A stretch of DNA of 64,000 bases, taken from contig NZ_ATWJ01000008.1 of the NCBI RefSeq assembly GCF_000421185.1, positions 248,001-312,000 on the forward strand, in the 5' to 3' direction. Positions within the stretch are counted from its first letter, which is position 1, and each line of letters starts with the position of its first letter. The DNA comes from Ornithinimicrobium pekingense DSM 21552 (GTDB lineage: Bacteria; Actinomycetota; Actinomycetes; Actinomycetales; Dermatophilaceae). Below the pieces are notes generated by a model. The model was not told the DNA's origin and ran no database searches. It was given only the letters and a program-made list of their open reading frames with translations. Below, one piece after another: positions 1 through 8,444 of this stretch. The position numbers and the translations under genes were made by a program.

Positions 1-68
1 GCGTCTTCGTGCTGGACGGGCCCGGTGACGGCGCGCGGCTGGTGATCGACGTCGCCCACCGGTGGTGA
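1..68 (+). CDS. C-terminal fragment of an unidentified protein
   Basis: An open frame running in from the left edge reads VFVLDGPGDGARLVIDVAHRW and ends at TGA 66-68. Codons are G/C-ending like the neighbours, so it is probably the last part of a real gene. About 21 residues are too few to assign a family. The next gene starts about 65 bases later on the same strand. Confidence 0.45.
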   Translation, partial: VFVLDGPGDGARLVIDVAHRW

Positions 69-134
69 GCCCTGCGCGGCGCCCGCGTCGGTCGGACCGG
101 CGCGGGCGCCGCCGCGTCTCCCAGGATGAGGGGT

Positions 135-1118
135 ATGGAGCTCCTGCTGCTCGGCGGAACCGCCTTCCTCGGCCGCCAGATCGCCCTGTCCGCCCTGGCC
201 GACGGCCACTCGGTCACCTGCCTGGCCCGGGGCAGCGCCCCGCCGCCGGAGGGCGTCACCTTCGTCCCCGGTGACCGCGACGACGACGCCGCCGACGCCC
301 TGGCCCCCGTGGCCGGTCGTCGCTGGGACGCCGTGGTCGACCTGACCAGCCAGCCCGGCCGTGCACGCAGGGCGCTGCGCGACCTGCGGGCCGACCACTG
401 GGTGTTCGTGTCCACGGCCAACGTCTACGCCGGGACGACGCCGGCCGGCCACCGCGAGACCGACGCCCTGACGCCGGCGCTGCAGGCCGAGGTCATGGCC
501 GGGCCCGAGGACTACGGGGCTGCCAAGGTGGCCTGCGAGCAGCTCTACGCCGGGTCGGGCACGACCGCGACGCTCGTGCGCTCCGGGCTGATCGGCGGGG
601 CGGGCGACACCTCGGGCCGGTCGGGCTACTGGCCGTGGCGCTTTGCGCACCCGGTCGGCGACGGGTCGGCCGTCGCCGTGCCCGACGACCCCGGCTTCCC
701 CTGCGCGCTCGTCGACGTGCGCGACATCGCCTCCTTCGTCGTCACCGCCGCCCGCGAGCGCCTCGACGGGCCCTACAACGTCACGGGGCCGACCACACCG
801 CTCTCGGAGGTGCTCGCGACCGCGGCCGAGGTGGCGGGGACGGCCGCCCGGCCCCACCCGGTGCCCCCGGCCCGGCTGGCCGAGCTCGGCGTGAACCCGT
901 GGATGGGGCCGCGCTCGATGCCGCTGTGGATCGACGACCCCACCATGCGCGGCTTCGGGACCATGGACACCTCCCGGGCCCGTGCCGCCGGGCTGGTGAC
1001 CCGGCCGCTGGCCGAGACGCTGCGCGCGGCCCTGGCCTACGAGGAGAACCGCGAGGGCGAGCGACCGACCGGGCTCACCGACGAGGAGGAGCACGAGGTG
1101 CTGGCCGCGGTGCGCTGA
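135..1118 (+). CDS. NAD-dependent epimerase/dehydratase family protein (extended SDR)
   Basis: A 327-residue extended short-chain dehydrogenase-like protein, probably cytosolic. The nucleotide-binding glycine motif GGTAFLG is at residues 7-13, a beta strand leading to STANVYAG near residue 93, and the catalytic pair YGAAK at 127-131. The family oxidises, reduces or epimerises NDP-sugars and other substrates; the substrate here cannot be read from sequence. I chose ATG 135, whose hydrophobic strand MELLLLGG starts the Rossmann fold; an in-frame ATG at 126 adds only MRG. The start codon lies inside the window-wide GGTATG motif. A patatin gene follows after 22 bases. Confidence 0.8.
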   Translation: MELLLLGGTAFLGRQIALSALADGHSVTCLARGSAPPPEGVTFVPGDRDDDAADALAPVAGRRWDAVVDLTSQPGRARRALRDLRADHWVFVSTANVYAGTTPAGHRETDALTPALQAEVMAGPEDYGAAKVACEQLYAGSGTTATLVRSGLIGGAGDTSGRSGYWPWRFAHPVGDGSAVAVPDDPGFPCALVDVRDIASFVVTAARERLDGPYNVTGPTTPLSEVLATAAEVAGTAARPHPVPPARLAELGVNPWMGPRSMPLWIDDPTMRGFGTMDTSRARAAGLVTRPLAETLRAALAYEENREGERPTGLTDEEEHEVLAAVR

Positions 1119-1128
1119 GGCAACGGCA

Positions 1129-1134
1129 TACCCT
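1129..1134 (+). promoter_or_regulatory. -10 element TACCCT for the patatin gene (leaderless layout)
   Basis: TACCCT is followed by six bases and then GTG 1141. TANNNT 6-7 bases before the start codon is the known layout of leaderless actinobacterial transcripts. No Shine-Dalgarno sequence is present. The element is part of a GGCATACCC motif. Confidence 0.5.
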
Positions 1135-1140
1135 CGGGGC

Positions 1141-2028
1141 GTGGAGCCGCTGACGACGGACGCGCCCGGCACCGCCCTGGTCCTCGAGGGCGGCGGGATG
1201 CGTGCGTCCTACACCTCCGGGCTGGTCGTGGCCCTGCTCGAGGCCGGGGTCCACCTGGGCTGGGTGGGTGGCGTCTCGGCCGGGTCGAGCAACACGGTCA
1301 ACTACGTGGCGCGCGACCCGTGGCGTGCCCGGCACAGCTTCACCGACTTCGCCGCGGACCCCCGGTTCGGCGACTGGCGGACGTTCGTGCGCGGGCAGGG
1401 GCTGTTCAACGCGCGGTACATCTACGAGGAGACCGGGCTGCCGGGCGCCGCGCTGCCCTTCGACTGGGAGACCTTCGCCGCCAGCCCCGCGGCCGTGCGG
1501 ATCGGCGCCTTCAACGCCACGCGCGGCGAGCAGGTCTACTGGGGCCGCGAGGACCTCCCCACGATGGACGACCTCATGGTGCGCGTGCGGGCCTCGTCGA
1601 CCATGCCGGTCGTCATGCCCCCGGTGACGATCGGCGGCGAGGTCTGGGTCGACGGGGCGCTCGGGCCCTCCGGCGGCATCCCGCTGGACGCGGCGCGCGC
1701 CGACGGCTACCAGCGGTTCCTGGTCGTGCTGACGCGCGGGCGCGACTACGTCAAGACACCCTCGCGCCACGACTGGTACCTGCGCCGGCACTTCCGGCGC
1801 CTGCCCTCCGTGGCCGAGGCCCTCCGGCAGCGGCCGGCGCGCTACAACGCCGTGCGCGAGGAGCTGTGGGAGCTGGAGCGGGCCGGCACGGCCTACGTGT
1901 TCGTGCCCGGGGCCATGCCGGTGGGCAACGGCACCCGCGACGTCGCGCGGCTGCGCGCGAGCCACGAGGCGGGCCTGGCGCAGGCGCGCCGCGAGCTGCC
2001 GGCGATCCGGGAGTTCCTCGGTCTCTGA
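1141..2028 (+). CDS. Patatin-like phospholipase (RssA-like)
   Basis: A 295-residue patatin-fold serine hydrolase, expected to cleave acyl esters of lipids with a Ser/Asp dyad. The oxyanion loop GGGMR is at 17-21, the nucleophile elbow GVSAG at 44-48 (Ser46), and the dyad aspartate in DGALG at 171-175. No signal peptide is seen, so it is probably cytosolic or peripheral. The length fits the single-domain bacterial YjjU/RssA group. Start is GTG 1141, directly after a TACCCT -10 box. The crotonase gene begins 22 bases past the stop. Confidence 0.85.
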   Translation: MEPLTTDAPGTALVLEGGGMRASYTSGLVVALLEAGVHLGWVGGVSAGSSNTVNYVARDPWRARHSFTDFAADPRFGDWRTFVRGQGLFNARYIYEETGLPGAALPFDWETFAASPAAVRIGAFNATRGEQVYWGREDLPTMDDLMVRVRASSTMPVVMPPVTIGGEVWVDGALGPSGGIPLDAARADGYQRFLVVLTRGRDYVKTPSRHDWYLRRHFRRLPSVAEALRQRPARYNAVREELWELERAGTAYVFVPGAMPVGNGTRDVARLRASHEAGLAQARRELPAIREFLGL

Positions 2029-2050
2029 CCGCGCGTGCCATGCTCCGGGT

Positions 2051-2842
2051 ATGGAGTCATCCGCCGGCACCGGACTGGTCACCACCGAGGTGGAGGGGCA
2101 GGTCGCGCACGTGCGGCTGGCGCGACCGGACAAGCTCAACGCGCTGACGCTGGGGATGCTCGACGAGCTGGTCGCGACCGCGCGGGCACTGCGGGACGAC
2201 CGTGAGGTCCGGGCGGTGGTGCTCAGCGGCGCCGGCGAGGCGTTCTGCGCCGGGCTCGACCTGCGGGCCGCGCTGGGCGAGCCGCGCGGGATCGCCCGGC
2301 GCTTCGTCCCCGGGCTGCGCGGCACCAACGTCTTCCAGGAGGCGTGCTGGGCGTGGCGCCGGCTGCCCGTCCCGGTGGTCGCGGTCGTCCACGGCCACTG
2401 CCTCGGCGCCGGTCTGCAGCTGGCGCTCAGCGCCGACCTGCGCGTCAGCACCCCGGACGCGCAGTGGTCGGTGCGCGAGGTGCGCTGGGGGCTCGTGCCG
2501 GACATGAGCGGGACGCGCTCGCTCGTGGAGCTGGTCGGGCTGGACGTCGCCAAGGACCTGACGCTCACGGCCCGGACCGTGACCGGCACCGAGGCGCACC
2601 GCCTGGGGCTGGTGACGCGGCTGTCGGAGGATCCCCACGCCGAGGCCGCCCGCCTCGTCGGCCAGATCGTCGAGCACGACGCCGAGGCCGTGGCCTGGAG
2701 CAAGCGGCTGCTGGACCGGGCGGTGGCCTCCTCGTCCCGGGCGGTGTTCCGCCGTGAGCGTCTCGCCCAGCTGCGCCTGCTGGCCCGGATGGACCGCGGC
2801 GGACTGCCCGGGCGGGCCTCCGACCGGGCCGCGTCGGCCTAG
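2051..2842 (+). CDS. Enoyl-CoA hydratase/isomerase (crotonase) family protein
   Basis: A 263-residue crotonase-fold protein, likely acting on acyl-CoA esters in fatty-acid or aromatic side-chain catabolism. The oxyanion-hole strands are visible as GEAFCAGLDLRAAL and HGHCLGAGLQLALSADLRV. WSVREVRWGLVPDMSG near residues 140-155 covers the usual catalytic-acid region. Whether it hydrates, isomerises or does something else cannot be decided. The gene converges on the hydrolase at 2844; a short palindrome GGCCT-N5-AGGCC spans the junction. No partner acyl-CoA gene is adjacent. Confidence 0.85.
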   Translation: MESSAGTGLVTTEVEGQVAHVRLARPDKLNALTLGMLDELVATARALRDDREVRAVVLSGAGEAFCAGLDLRAALGEPRGIARRFVPGLRGTNVFQEACWAWRRLPVPVVAVVHGHCLGAGLQLALSADLRVSTPDAQWSVREVRWGLVPDMSGTRSLVELVGLDVAKDLTLTARTVTGTEAHRLGLVTRLSEDPHAEAARLVGQIVEHDAEAVAWSKRLLDRAVASSSRAVFRRERLAQLRLLARMDRGGLPGRASDRAASA

Positions 2843-2843
2843 C

Positions 2844-3536
2844 TCAGGCCTCCACGCCCCCCGACGCGACGGCGTCGTCCCCCGGCTCGTCGAGGAAGTC
2901 CGCCAGGATCGTGGACAGCTCCTCCGGCCGGTCCACGTTGACGAGGTGCCCCGCGCCCTCCACGACCCTCAGCCGCGCGTCCGCGATGCCGGAGGTCAGC
3001 GCCCGCGCCGCCGCCTGGTTGACGACGTCCTTGGCCCCGACGAGCACGAGCGTGCGGGCGGTGATCCGCGGCAGCGCGTCGGTCAGGTCGAGGGCGCGGA
3101 CGACCTTCTGGCTGCGCAGCACCTGGTCCTTGGAGACCCCCGCGTCGACGAACCGCGACCGGGGGATCATCCGCAGCAGCGCGCCCTGCATCCGCATCAC
3201 CGACCGCGGCGGGCGCACCTGGCCGCCGACGAGCACGAGCCGCCGCACCCGCTCGGGGAAGTCTGCCGCCAGCTGGGCGGCCACCATCGCCCCGTACGAC
3301 ACCCCGCACAGGTCGACCTGCTGCATACCCTCGAGCATCAAGGTGGTGTCGAGCGCCGCCGCGGCCTGGCCCATCGGCAGCGGCTCCTTCTCGGTCGGTC
3401 GCAGCCCGGGCACCCACGGCGTGAGCAGCCGCCGCGAGCCGTAGAGCCGGACGACGACGTCCTCCCACGCCATCGGCGCCTGACCGCCGGCGTGCAGGAG
3501 GACGAGGGGCGGCGGAGGGTCGGTCGGTCCGGTCAC
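2844..3536 (-). CDS. Alpha/beta-hydrolase fold protein
   Basis: A 230-residue alpha/beta hydrolase. The oxyanion region LLHAGGQ lies at 13-19, the nucleophile elbow GVSYG at 78-82 (Ser80), the acid in VGAKD (Asp170) and the base in GAGHL (His197). The full triad supports a functional esterase, lipase or C-C hydrolase of unknown substrate. No signal peptide or membrane segment is seen. The GTG start at 3536 lies six bases after a TACCCT box on the minus strand, suggesting a leaderless message. Confidence 0.8.
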   Translation of the reverse strand: MTGPTDPPPPLVLLHAGGQAPMAWEDVVVRLYGSRRLLTPWVPGLRPTEKEPLPMGQAAAALDTTLMLEGMQQVDLCGVSYGAMVAAQLAADFPERVRRLVLVGGQVRPPRSVMRMQGALLRMIPRSRFVDAGVSKDQVLRSQKVVRALDLTDALPRITARTLVLVGAKDVVNQAAARALTSGIADARLRVVEGAGHLVNVDRPEELSTILADFLDEPGDDAVASGGVEA

Positions 3537-3542
3537 CCTCGC

Positions 3543-3548
3543 AGGGTA
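3543..3548 (-). promoter_or_regulatory. -10 element TACCCT for the alpha/beta hydrolase (leaderless)
   Basis: On the minus strand TACCCT is followed by six bases and GTG 3536. The same TACCCT-N6-GTG arrangement precedes the genes at 1141 and 4614 and the minus-strand start at 60786. Confidence 0.5.
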
Positions 3549-3574
3549 TGCGGTGCGCCGGGCGGGGCGAAGGG

Positions 3575-3940
3575 TCAGGCGCCGTGGGGGTCGGAGACGC
3601 AGAACTCGTTGCCGGCCGGGTCACGCAGCACCGTCCAGGCGAACCCGTCGTGGTCGTGGTTGCGGACGACGCTGGCCCCCAGCTCCACCAGGCGCGCGAC
3701 CTCCTGCGTCCGCTCGGCGCCGGACAGGTCGAGGTGGAGCCGGTTCTTGCCGGGGGTCGGCTTCTCCACGCGCTGGAAGGCGAGGGCGGGCCGGCCGCGC
3801 AGGATGACGAAGTCGGGCAGGTCCGTGCCGACCTCGGTCTGCAGGGCCTGGCGCCAGAAGTCCGCCAGCTCCTGGGGCTCCTCGCAGTCGACGGTCACCA
3901 TGTCCACCGACAGGCTGCTCTTCCTGCTGTCGTCGCTCAT
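3575..3940 (-). CDS. VOC (glyoxalase-like) family protein
   Basis: A 121-residue single-module vicinal-oxygen-chelate protein. Visible family features are VDMVTVDCEEPQELADFW at the N-terminus, ALAFQRV, KNRLHLDL and the closing DPAGNEFCV. Proteins of this size usually dimerise to form a metal site; roles range from drug sequestration to dioxygenase or isomerase chemistry, and the role here is unknown. The ATG start at 3940 is preceded by CAGACT seven bases upstream, a reasonable leaderless -10. Confidence 0.8.
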   Translation of the reverse strand: MSDDSRKSSLSVDMVTVDCEEPQELADFWRQALQTEVGTDLPDFVILRGRPALAFQRVEKPTPGKNRLHLDLSGAERTQEVARLVELGASVVRNHDHDGFAWTVLRDPAGNEFCVSDPHGA

Positions 3941-3986
3941 GACCGTCAGTCTGGCGGATCCGACCGCCGCGCGCAGGGGGACGGCC

Positions 3987-4538
3987 TCAGGCCGTGACGG
4001 ACCCCCGCTCGCGGGCGGCGGCGACCAGCTGGTCGAAGAGTCCGCGCACGGCGTCCTCCGGGGCCGCCTCGAGGACCTCGCCCTCGGGCGTGAGGTCCTC
4101 GCCGAAGCGCAGGCCGGGGCCGTCCAGGCGCACGGTCTGCAGGCGGTCGAGGACGGTCGCCAGGGCGCCGGTCGCGGCGGTCGCCCCGCCCCAGCCGTAG
4201 CCGACCACGCCGACGGGCAGGCCGTTCCACTCGGCGTGGAGGGTGTCCAGGGCGTTCTTGAGCACGGCCGGGTAGCCGCCGTTGTACTCGGCCACCGTCA
4301 GGACGAGCGCGTCGTAGCCGCGGACCCGCTCGGACCAGGCGATCGTGCTGGGCTGGTCGTACTCACCGGCCGAGGGCATCTGGCCGTCGGCCAGGAAGGG
4401 CAGGCCGATCGCGGCCAGGTCGACGATCTCGACCTCGGTGCCGTAGGGGGCCAGGCCGGCGACCCAGCCGGCGACCTTGGGGCCGATCCGGGCGGGGCGG
4501 GTGGTGCTGACGACGACGCCGATCGTGGGGAAGCTCAT
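3987..4538 (-). CDS. NADPH-dependent FMN reductase
   Basis: A 183-residue flavodoxin-like reductase. The phosphate-binding loop follows the first strand (VVVSTTRPARIGPKV, 8-22), and the family signature PEYNG appears as AEYNGGYPAVLKNALD with a following GVVGYGWGG loop. It should bind FMN and use NAD(P)H to reduce flavin, quinone or azo compounds. A very long overlapping open frame extends further upstream on this strand, but only this part has family sequence, so I set the start at ATG 4538. It is divergent from the UvrA-like gene. Confidence 0.85.
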   Translation of the reverse strand: MSFPTIGVVVSTTRPARIGPKVAGWVAGLAPYGTEVEIVDLAAIGLPFLADGQMPSAGEYDQPSTIAWSERVRGYDALVLTVAEYNGGYPAVLKNALDTLHAEWNGLPVGVVGYGWGGATAATGALATVLDRLQTVRLDGPGLRFGEDLTPEGEVLEAAPEDAVRGLFDQLVAAARERGSVTA

Positions 4539-4601
4539 GCAGGCGTCAATGAGTGACGGTTCAACGACATTCCCGTGAGCGCCCGGCTGTGGCGCACGCC
4601 A

Positions 4602-4607
4602 TACCCT
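4602..4607 (+). promoter_or_regulatory. -10 element TACCCT for the UvrA-like gene (leaderless)
   Basis: TACCCT, then GACCTG, then GTG 4614. This favours GTG 4614 over the upstream in-frame GTG at 4575 as the true start. Confidence 0.5.
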
Positions 4608-4613
4608 GACCTG

Positions 4614-7010
4614 GTGACCGGACGGATCGAGGTGCGCGGCGCCCGCCTGCACAACCTGCGCGACGTCGACGTCGACCTCCCCCGCGACGCCTTGGTGGCG
4701 GTCACCGGCGTCTCGGGCTCCGGCAAGTCCAGCCTGGCGTTCGGCACGGTGCACGGGGAGGCGCAGCGCCGCTACCTCGACTCGGTGGCCCCCTACGCGC
4801 GGCGGCTGATCCACACCGCCGTCGACCCGCAGGTCCGTGACGTGCGCGGCCTGCCCCCGACCGTCGCGCTCGAGCAGGGGCGGGGCGGCGCCGGGGCCAG
4901 GTCGACCGTCGGCACCGTCACGACGACCGGCTCGACCCTGCGCATGCTCTGGTCGCGCTGCGGCACCTACCCCGCGGGAGCCGGCCACCTCGACTCCGAC
5001 TCCTTCTCCCCCAACACCCCGCTCGGCGCCTGCCCGGCGTGCGGCGGGCTGGGGGTGGTGCACGAGCCGACCGAGGCGTCGATGGTGCCCGACGACTCGC
5101 TGTCCATCGCCGAGGGCGCCGTCGCGGCGTGGCCGGGCGCGTGGCTGGGCAAGAACTACCGCGACATCGTCGCCACCCTCGGCCACGCCGTCGACGTCCC
5201 CTGGCGCGAGCTGCCCCGGGCCACCCGCGACTGGATCCTCTTCACCGACGAGCAGCCCGTGGTCACCGTCGTGCCCACCCGCGACGCCGCGCGCATCAAC
5301 CGGCCCTACCAGGGCACCTTCTCCTCGGCCGCCCGCTACGTCCGCCGCACGCTGGCCGAGACCAGGAGCGCCACGCAGCGCGAGCGGATGCTCCGGTGTG
5401 TCGTCACGCGCCCGTGCGGCACGTGCGGCGGGCGCCGCCTCCGGCCGGAGGCGCTGGCCGTCACCTGGCAGGGGCTGGCGGTCGACGAGGCCTCGGGGGT
5501 GCCGGTCGACGGGCTGCTCGCGACCGTCCGCGAGCGCCTGGACGAGCTGGCGGTGCTCCTGGAGCGCGACGCGCGGCAGCAGGCCGAGACCTTGCTGCTG
5601 GAGGACCTGGCCGGGCGGCTGGGGCTCATGGCCGAGCTCGGGCTGGGGCACCTGACCCTGGGCCGGTCGAGCACCAGCGTCTCGGCGGGCGAGCTGCAGC
5701 GGCTGCGGCTGGCGACCGCGTTGCGGTCGGGGCTGTTCGGCGTGGTCTACGTCCTGGACGAGCCGTCGGCCGGGCTGCACCCGCGCGACACCGACCGGCT
5801 GGTCGACCTGCTGCGCCGCCTCGTCGGGGCGGGCAACACGGTGGTGGTCGTCGAGCACGACATGGGGATCGCGAGCCGCTGCGACTGGGTCGTCGACGTC
5901 GGTCCGGGCGCCGGTGCCCAGGGCGGGGAGGTCCTGTGGTCCGGCCCGCCCGCGGGCCTGGTGGGTGTCGACGCGTCGGTCACGGCGCGCTACCTCGCCG
6001 ACCGGGTCCACACGGCCGAGATCCGCCAGGGGCCGCGCCGTCCCGGGACCGGCACCCTGCACCTGGCCGGGCTGGCGCGGCACACGGTGCGCGGCGTCGA
6101 CCTCGACCTGCCCCTGGGGACGTTGACGGTCGTCACCGGCGTCTCCGGGTCGGGCAAGACCAGCCTGCTCGACGCGGTCCACGACGTCACCGGCGCCGAC
6201 CTCGCCCGGGTCGAGGACCAGCCCGACGACGACCCCGCCGACGACGACGCGCCGGCCACCGGGAGCGTGACCGCGACCGGTGACGGCATACCTCGACGGG
6301 TCGTGCGCATCACCCAGCGGCCGATCGGCCGCTCGCCGCGCTCCACCCTCGCCACCTACACGGGCCTGTGGGACCACGTGCGCCGGCTCTTCGCGGCGAC
6401 GCCGGACGCGCGCGAGCGGGGGTGGACGGCCACCCACTTCAGCTTCAACACCGCCGCCGGGCAGTGCCCGACCTGCGGCGGCGAGGGAGCGGTGGCCGTC
6501 GAGCTGCTGTTCCTGCCCGGCACCTACTCCACCTGCCCGACCTGCCGCGGCGCCCGGTTCGACGCCCAGACCCTCGAGGTGACCTGGGAGGGCCGCACGG
6601 TCGCCGACCTGCTGGCGATGACGGTCGTGCAGGCAGCGGAGGTGCTGGCCGGGGTGCCGCCGGCGCGGCGCGCCCTGGACGCCCTCGACGCGCTGGGCCT
6701 GGGCTACCTCACCCTCGGGCAGCCGGCCACCGAGCTGTCTGGCGGCGAGGCCCAGCGCATCAAGCTGGCGACCGAGCTGCAGCGCGAGCGTCGCGCGCCG
6801 ACGCTCTACCTCTTCGACGAGCCGACGACCGGCCTGCACCCGGCCGACGTGCACCGGCTGCTGGCGCAGCTGCACACGCTGGTCGACGCCGGCCACACGG
6901 TGCTGGTCGCCGAGCACGACGAGGCGGCGGTGGCGACGGCCGACGTCGTCGTCGAGCTGGGCCCGGGTGCCGGTGACGAGGGCGGTCGCGTGGTCAGCGT
7001 CCGGCGATAG
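4614..7010 (+). CDS. UvrA-like ABC ATPase (excinuclease subunit A paralogue)
   Basis: About 798 residues with two ABC ATPase halves in UvrA order. The first Walker A is GVSGSGKSS at 32-40, the second GVSGSGKTS near residue 508. ABC signatures are [13 protein letters not shown] and [13 protein letters not shown], with [10 protein letters not shown] and [10 protein letters not shown] Walker B regions. Zinc-ribbon CxxC pairs are visible (CPACGG, CGTCGG, CPTCGG, CPTCRG). It is clearly shorter than canonical UvrA (about 940-970), as in the UvrA2/DrrC-type paralogues linked to drug tolerance, which lack part of the UvrB-interaction region. No uvrB or uvrC is nearby. Confidence 0.85.
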   Translation: MTGRIEVRGARLHNLRDVDVDLPRDALVAVTGVSGSGKSSLAFGTVHGEAQRRYLDSVAPYARRLIHTAVDPQVRDVRGLPPTVALEQGRGGAGARSTVGTVTTTGSTLRMLWSRCGTYPAGAGHLDSDSFSPNTPLGACPACGGLGVVHEPTEASMVPDDSLSIAEGAVAAWPGAWLGKNYRDIVATLGHAVDVPWRELPRATRDWILFTDEQPVVTVVPTRDAARINRPYQGTFSSAARYVRRTLAETRSATQRERMLRCVVTRPCGTCGGRRLRPEALAVTWQGLAVDEASGVPVDGLLATVRERLDELAVLLERDARQQAETLLLEDLAGRLGLMAELGLGHLTLGRSSTSVSAGELQRLRLATALRSGLFGVVYVLDEPSAGLHPRDTDRLVDLLRRLVGAGNTVVVVEHDMGIASRCDWVVDVGPGAGAQGGEVLWSGPPAGLVGVDASVTARYLADRVHTAEIRQGPRRPGTGTLHLAGLARHTVRGVDLDLPLGTLTVVTGVSGSGKTSLLDAVHDVTGADLARVEDQPDDDPADDDAPATGSVTATGDGIPRRVVRITQRPIGRSPRSTLATYTGLWDHVRRLFAATPDARERGWTATHFSFNTAAGQCPTCGGEGAVAVELLFLPGTYSTCPTCRGARFDAQTLEVTWEGRTVADLLAMTVVQAAEVLAGVPPARRALDALDALGLGYLTLGQPATELSGGEAQRIKLATELQRERRAPTLYLFDEPTTGLHPADVHRLLAQLHTLVDAGHTVLVAEHDEAAVATADVVVELGPGAGDEGGRVVSVRR

Positions 7011-7034
7011 GGCCGGGCCCCGCACACTGGAGCC

Positions 7035-8306
7035 ATGCGCATCGCCCTGCTCGCGGCCGGCAGCCGCGGCGACCACCAGCCCCTGGTCGCCGTGGGGCGC
7101 GGTCTGGCGGCACGCGGCCACGACGTCGGCGTCACCGCCACCTCCGACTACGTCGACCTGGTCCGGGCCGGCGGGCTGCGGCCCGAGGAGGTCCGGATGG
7201 ACCTCATGCGCCGCTACCGCGAGGAGGTGCTCACCGGACCGGGGATGCCGGAGGACCTGCACGGGCAGCTGGGGATGATCGGCGAGATGGCCCGGGTGCT
7301 GGCACCGGAGGTCAGCCGGACGATGCGCGACCTGGCACCCCGCTACGACGGCTTCGTCACCACCGCGCTGAGCGCCACCTGGCCCGGCCTCTTCGTCCCC
7401 GGACCCTCGCGGCCGCAGGTGCTGATGATGTTCGTCCCGGCGCTGCCGTCCGTGCACGGTGACTCGAGCCTGTTCTCGGTCGCGCGGGGTCGCTCGCTGC
7501 GCAACCTGGCCGCCGGGGCACGTGGCATGTGGTCCGCGCTCGGTGCCGTCGCCCCGGGCGTCGAGCCGGGCACCGCCGGGGTCACGCGGCGCGACCGGCG
7601 CCGTGCCGCGCTGCAGCTGGCGACCGCCCCGGCCTTCGTCGCGAACACCCCTCAGCTCGTCACCCCCCGCCGCGTGGCGGGCCGGCGGGTGCGCAGCGTC
7701 GGCTACCCCTTCACCGACAGCCCGCCCGGCACGGCGCTGCCTGCAGAGGTCGAGGCGTTCCTCTCGGCGGGGCCCCCGCCGGTCTTCGCCGGGCTCGGCT
7801 CGCACACCGTCCCGGCCGTCCGCGACGCCCTGCGCAGCACGGTCGACGCGGCCCTCGGGCTGGGCCGGCGCGTGCTCGTCATGCGCGGGTCGGGTCTGGA
7901 GGACGAGCGCGGGTATGACGGGCGCGTCGCCTTCGTCGGCGAGGCGCCCCACGACCTGCTCTTCCCCCGTGTCGCCGCCGTGGTCCACCACGGCGGCGCC
8001 GGCACCACCGCCGAGGCGCTGCGGTCCGGACGGCCGCAGGTGGCGGTCCCGTTCACGATGGACCAGCCCTGGTTCGGCCGGCGGCTGCACGAGATCGGCG
8101 TCGCGGCCGCCCCGGTCCCGGCGGACGCGGCCGGCAGCCCCACCGGTGCCGCCGCCCTCCGCGCGGCCCTGGCCGTGGCGCTGGGCCCGGGCGTCCGGGC
8201 CAGGGCGCAGCAGGTGTCTGTCGCGGTGCGCGGCGAGGACGGCGTCGCCGGCGCCGTCGCCGAGATCGAGACGGCGCTGCTGCGTGGCCCCCACGAGCGC
8301 CCGTAG
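7035..8306 (+). CDS. Glycosyltransferase, GT1 family (UGT/MGT-like)
   Basis: A 423-residue GT-B fold enzyme. The N-terminal strand-loop is IALLAAGSRGDHQPLVAVGRGL (acceptor domain). The C-terminal donor-binding motif is VVHHGGAGTTAEALRSG near 316-332 followed by PQVAVPFTMDQPWFG, as in sterol, macrolide and glycopeptide glucosyltransferases. It should move a sugar from an NDP-sugar to a small hydrophobic acceptor; the acceptor is unknown. A CACACT box lies six bases before ATG 7035. A 16-bp perfect palindrome directly follows the stop codon. Confidence 0.85.
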   Translation: MRIALLAAGSRGDHQPLVAVGRGLAARGHDVGVTATSDYVDLVRAGGLRPEEVRMDLMRRYREEVLTGPGMPEDLHGQLGMIGEMARVLAPEVSRTMRDLAPRYDGFVTTALSATWPGLFVPGPSRPQVLMMFVPALPSVHGDSSLFSVARGRSLRNLAAGARGMWSALGAVAPGVEPGTAGVTRRDRRRAALQLATAPAFVANTPQLVTPRRVAGRRVRSVGYPFTDSPPGTALPAEVEAFLSAGPPPVFAGLGSHTVPAVRDALRSTVDAALGLGRRVLVMRGSGLEDERGYDGRVAFVGEAPHDLLFPRVAAVVHHGGAGTTAEALRSGRPQVAVPFTMDQPWFGRRLHEIGVAAAPVPADAAGSPTGAAALRAALAVALGPGVRARAQQVSVAVRGEDGVAGAVAEIETALLRGPHERP

Positions 8307-8307
8307 A

Positions 8308-8362
8308 CAAGGTTGTGCACCGCAGACACGGTTGGCGACGTGGTGCGCGGTGCACAACCTTG
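8308..8362. terminator. 16-bp perfect palindrome with 23-base loop, putative terminator
   Basis: Left arm 8308-8323 (CAAGGTTGTGCACCGC) and right arm 8347-8362 are exact reverse complements. The structure begins one base after the glycosyltransferase stop codon TAG 8304-8306. There is no T-run, as is common for high-GC actinobacterial terminators. It may instead be one copy of a genomic palindromic repeat family. Confidence 0.55.
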
Positions 8363-8432
8363 AGTGGCCGGCCGCCGTCCACCCGCGGGGCGTGCGTGGC
8401 GGGACGGACCACCGCAGAGACTGTGCGGCGCC

Positions 8433-8438
8433 TACGCT
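8433..8438 (+). promoter_or_regulatory. -10 element TACGCT for the sugar dehydrogenase gene (leaderless)
   Basis: TACGCT, six bases, then ATG 8445. It supports ATG 8445, whose product begins with a proper lipoprotein signal, over in-frame ATG 8364. Confidence 0.45.
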
Positions 8439-8444
8439 GGGGCC

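Noticed and set aside
4575-4613. Upstream GTG 4575 as start of the UvrA-like gene
   Set aside because: It would run through the TACCCT promoter box; GTG 4614 begins the conserved domain.
3987-8357. Very long minus-strand open frame (about 1456 codons)
   Set aside because: Only its last 183 codons read as a known family (FMN reductase). The rest is antisense to the UvrA-like and GT1 genes and is low-complexity; long antisense frames are common at this GC content.
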